Source: an uncultured Oscillospiraceae bacterium
GTDB lineage: Bacteria; Bacillota; Clostridia; Oscillospirales; Acutalibacteraceae
Assembly (NCBI GenBank): GCA_900550095.1
Contig: URRG01000138.1
Span: 1-6,545 of the forward strand
Direction of reading: 5' to 3'
DNA length: 6,545 bases
Every line of letters begins with the position of its first letter. Position 1 is the first letter of the stretch. Below the pieces are notes generated by a model, which was not told the DNA's origin, did not search any database, and worked only from the letters and a program-made list of their open reading frames with translations. Below are positions 5,257-6,545 of this stretch, in pieces. Made by a program: the position numbers and the translations under genes.

Positions 5257-6234
5257 CAGCAAAAAAAGAGACGCAGAAACAGAAAAGGGATCCTCCGCAC
5301 CTTTGCGGGGCTCCTTTCCATGCTCCTGATCCTGGGAGCTTCCTACTTCGCTTTCCGTTCCATCACCCCGGAGACTGCTTCACCGTTCTCCTCTTCTTCA
5401 GCCTCCCAGGCAGGGGGGAACGGAACGGCCGTTTCCGCCCAGGGGGGCGTACAAAACTGGGCGGAAACAAAAACGTATACGGAAAAGGAGATCCACGAGG
5501 GTTCCCTGATCCTTGTGAACCAGAAATATCCCTGCCAGGAATACTCGGAGCTCGAGATGCTCTCCGTCTACACCTATAAAAATTCCTCCTATATGGTCTC
5601 CGATAAAAACCTTTCCCTGCGCAAGCCCACCATCACCGCCCTGAACGACATGCTGGAGGATTTTCAGGCGGTTGCAGGTGAAAACGATATCCTCGTGTGC
5701 AGCGGCTACCGGACCTTTGACTACCAGGAGACGCTTCTGAGCCAGGAGGAAAAGGAAAAGGGAGCGGAAGAAGCCAACACCTGGGTGGCCACTCCCGGCT
5801 ACAGCGAACACCACACCGGCTACGCCCTGGATTTCAATCTTTTGCACGAAGACGGCACCTCAGATTCCTACACGGGAACGGGCATCTATGAATGGGTGAA
5901 CGAGCACGCGCCGGAATACGGTTTCGTAGTGCGCTACGAGCCGGATAAAGCCGAATACACAGGCATACAGTATGAGCCCTGGCATTTTCGGTATGTGGGC
6001 CTCCCTCATTCCCTGATCATGAAGGAGAAAAATCTCTGCCTGGAGGAATATATACAGTTTCTTCGGGATTACCCTGCGGACGGAGAACACCTCTTTTTTG
6101 AAAATGATGGGAAGGAATATGAGATCTATTACGTGAAAGGGCTGGAGGTCCCCATCGGGGAAGCCGATTCCTATCTGGTTTCCGGAGACAATGTGGACGG
6201 CTTTATCGTCACTCTGGAGCGGGGAAAAAAGTAA
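5254..6234 (+). CDS. Membrane-anchored D-alanyl-D-alanine carboxypeptidase, M15B/VanY family, 326 aa
   Basis: A zinc peptidase that removes the terminal D-Ala from peptidoglycan stem pentapeptides outside the membrane. A strongly basic head (KKRRRNRK) and one hydrophobic helix (about 13-35) give an N-in anchor, followed by a Ser/Gly-rich linker (about 40-66). The peptidase domain (about 85-255) has SGYR (150-153), the motif SxHxxGxAxD as S184, H186, G189, A191 and D193, and EPWH (241-244). Zinc ligands are H186, D193 and H244, with E241 the likely catalytic base; all are present. About 60 residues remain after the usual end of the fold (265-326), with alternating hydrophobic residues suggesting a small beta-rich addition. 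A tetrapeptide L,D-carboxypeptidase role (LdcB/DacB-like) is the main alternative, since both activities share this fold. It is probably co-transcribed with the aminoacyltransferase gene. Confidence 0.9.
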   Translation: MQQKKRRRNRKGILRTFAGLLSMLLILGASYFAFRSITPETASPFSSSSASQAGGNGTAVSAQGGVQNWAETKTYTEKEIHEGSLILVNQKYPCQEYSELEMLSVYTYKNSSYMVSDKNLSLRKPTITALNDMLEDFQAVAGENDILVCSGYRTFDYQETLLSQEEKEKGAEEANTWVATPGYSEHHTGYALDFNLLHEDGTSDSYTGTGIYEWVNEHAPEYGFVVRYEPDKAEYTGIQYEPWHFRYVGLPHSLIMKEKNLCLEEYIQFLRDYPADGEHLFFENDGKEYEIYYVKGLEVPIGEADSYLVSGDNVDGFIVTLERGKK

Positions 6235-6275
6235 ATCATCCGGAAATTGCTGCGAAGCCCGCAGAAAGCGGCGGC

Positions 6276-6303
6276 GCCTGGCGTCTGCAAAGGCATCGCA
6301 GGC
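6276..6303 (+). other. Imperfect hairpin in the 3' untranslated region
   Basis: GCCT (6276-6279), GCG (6281-6283) and TGC (6286-6288) pair with GCA (6293-6295), CGC (6297-6299) and AGGC (6300-6303) around an AAAG loop, with small bulges. It lies just ahead of the terminator and could protect the transcript end; it may also be chance in GC-rich sequence. Confidence 0.25.
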
Positions 6304-6307
6304 CGAT

Positions 6308-6342
6308 AAAACAAGAGACGGTATGTTCCCGTCTCTTGTTTT
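6308..6342 (+). terminator. Rho-independent terminator of the femX-vanY pair
   Basis: A perfect 14-bp stem pairs AAAACAAGAGACGG (6308-6321) with CCGTCTCTTGTTTT (6329-6342) around the 7-nt loop TATGTTC. The T-rich arm TTGTTTT acts as the U tract, and the A-rich left arm makes the structure usable from the other strand as well. It lies 74 bp after the carboxypeptidase stop codon. Confidence 0.88.
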
Positions 6343-6545
6343 CTATAGCTTATACTATTTGCGCTTTTTATGATAAAAGCAGTAAAAAGCAGCCCTTTGT
6401 TTTTCTACCGGCAAAACCGTGAAAAAATCAAATCCTGAAAGGCAACAATACGTGCCGCCCTCATCATTTCACTTATGTTTTTTATTGCAGGAAGAAGCAT
6501 AACGCATCGACGGGGGCCTATACTATATGCAGAAAGTAAAAAGGC
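6343..6545. other. AT-rich spacer at the right edge, no supported gene
   Basis: No convincing coding region is seen in these 203 bases. GCTTTTTA (6363-6370) and TAAAAAGC (6383-6390) form an 8-bp inverted repeat, followed by the T-rich CCCTTTGTTTTTC, which could be a weak second terminator. TATACT (6519-6524) resembles a -10 box but has no -35 partner. An ATG at 6527 opens a frame that leaves the window after six codons and lacks a good ribosome binding site at the usual distance. Confidence 0.4.

Noticed and set aside
5211..5579. Frame starting with an ATG that overlaps the femX-like stop codon (TGATG)
   Set aside because: It runs through the hairpin and ribosome binding site and is a shifted-frame shadow of the carboxypeptidase gene, whose frame encodes a complete conserved enzyme.
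149..6234. Vancomycin resistance (van) cluster interpretation
   Set aside because: A regulator-kinase pair and a VanY-like enzyme are present, but no D-Ala-D-Lac/Ser ligase, VanH dehydrogenase or VanX dipeptidase genes are in the window. VanY-like enzymes are common in chromosomes without such clusters.
6391..6545. Short frames in the right-edge spacer, including ATG at 6527 (+) and a 20-codon frame on the - strand around 6410-6475
   Set aside because: They are too short or cut off by the window edge, lack properly placed ribosome binding sites and show no recognisable sequence.
1..6545. tRNA, rRNA, CRISPR array, insertion sequence or attachment site
   Set aside because: No tandem repeat-spacer pattern, transposase-like product, terminal inverted repeats of IS type, or tRNA-like TTC/CCA features were seen on reading both strands.

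Overview
The window looks like Bacillota chromosome, most likely a gut-type Clostridia (Lachnospiraceae/Oscillospiraceae-like). The reasons are moderate-to-high GC in the genes with AT-rich spacers, strong AGGAGG-type ribosome binding sites, frequent GTG/TTG starts, sigma-A promoters of TTGACA/TATAAT type, and a FemX/MurM-type aminoacyltransferase next to a VanY-type carboxypeptidase. The lineage is inferred from style, not from a marker gene.

Left block (about 48-3200, + strand): a near-consensus promoter (TTGACT, 17 bp, TACAAT) drives a tightly packed three-gene operon. It encodes an OmpR-family response regulator (149-808), a two-TM sensor histidine kinase (809-2257, starting on the base after the regulator's stop codon) and a membrane-anchored exported protein of unknown function (2244-3200, GTG start, overlapping the kinase by 14 bp). 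The third gene is the least explained part of the window; its coupling to the kinase makes it a candidate accessory sensor or output of the two-component system.

Middle (3201-4164): a strong hairpin terminator lies between convergent genes. Beyond it, on the - strand, is a 14-cysteine DUF3795-like protein (3406-3921, GTG start) with its own good promoter (TTGACA, 17 bp, TAGTAT). The divergent spacer upstream carries a TTTTGCA direct repeat with an 11-bp period.

Right block (4165-6342, + strand): a FemX/MurM-type peptidoglycan aminoacyltransferase (4165-5211), an intercistronic hairpin, a TTG-started membrane-anchored D,D-carboxypeptidase of the M15/VanY family (5254-6234) with an extra C-terminal segment, and a perfect 14-bp terminator stem. 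The two enzymes would act on the same stem peptide, one adding a residue to the side chain and the other trimming the terminal D-Ala. The last 200 bases hold only AT-rich spacer with a weak hairpin.

The window is best read as a cell-envelope sensing and remodelling neighbourhood made of known families. I see no clear sign of an entirely new system. The uncharacterised third operon member, the possible two-component control of the femX-vanY pair, and the regulatory repeats are the points worth following.
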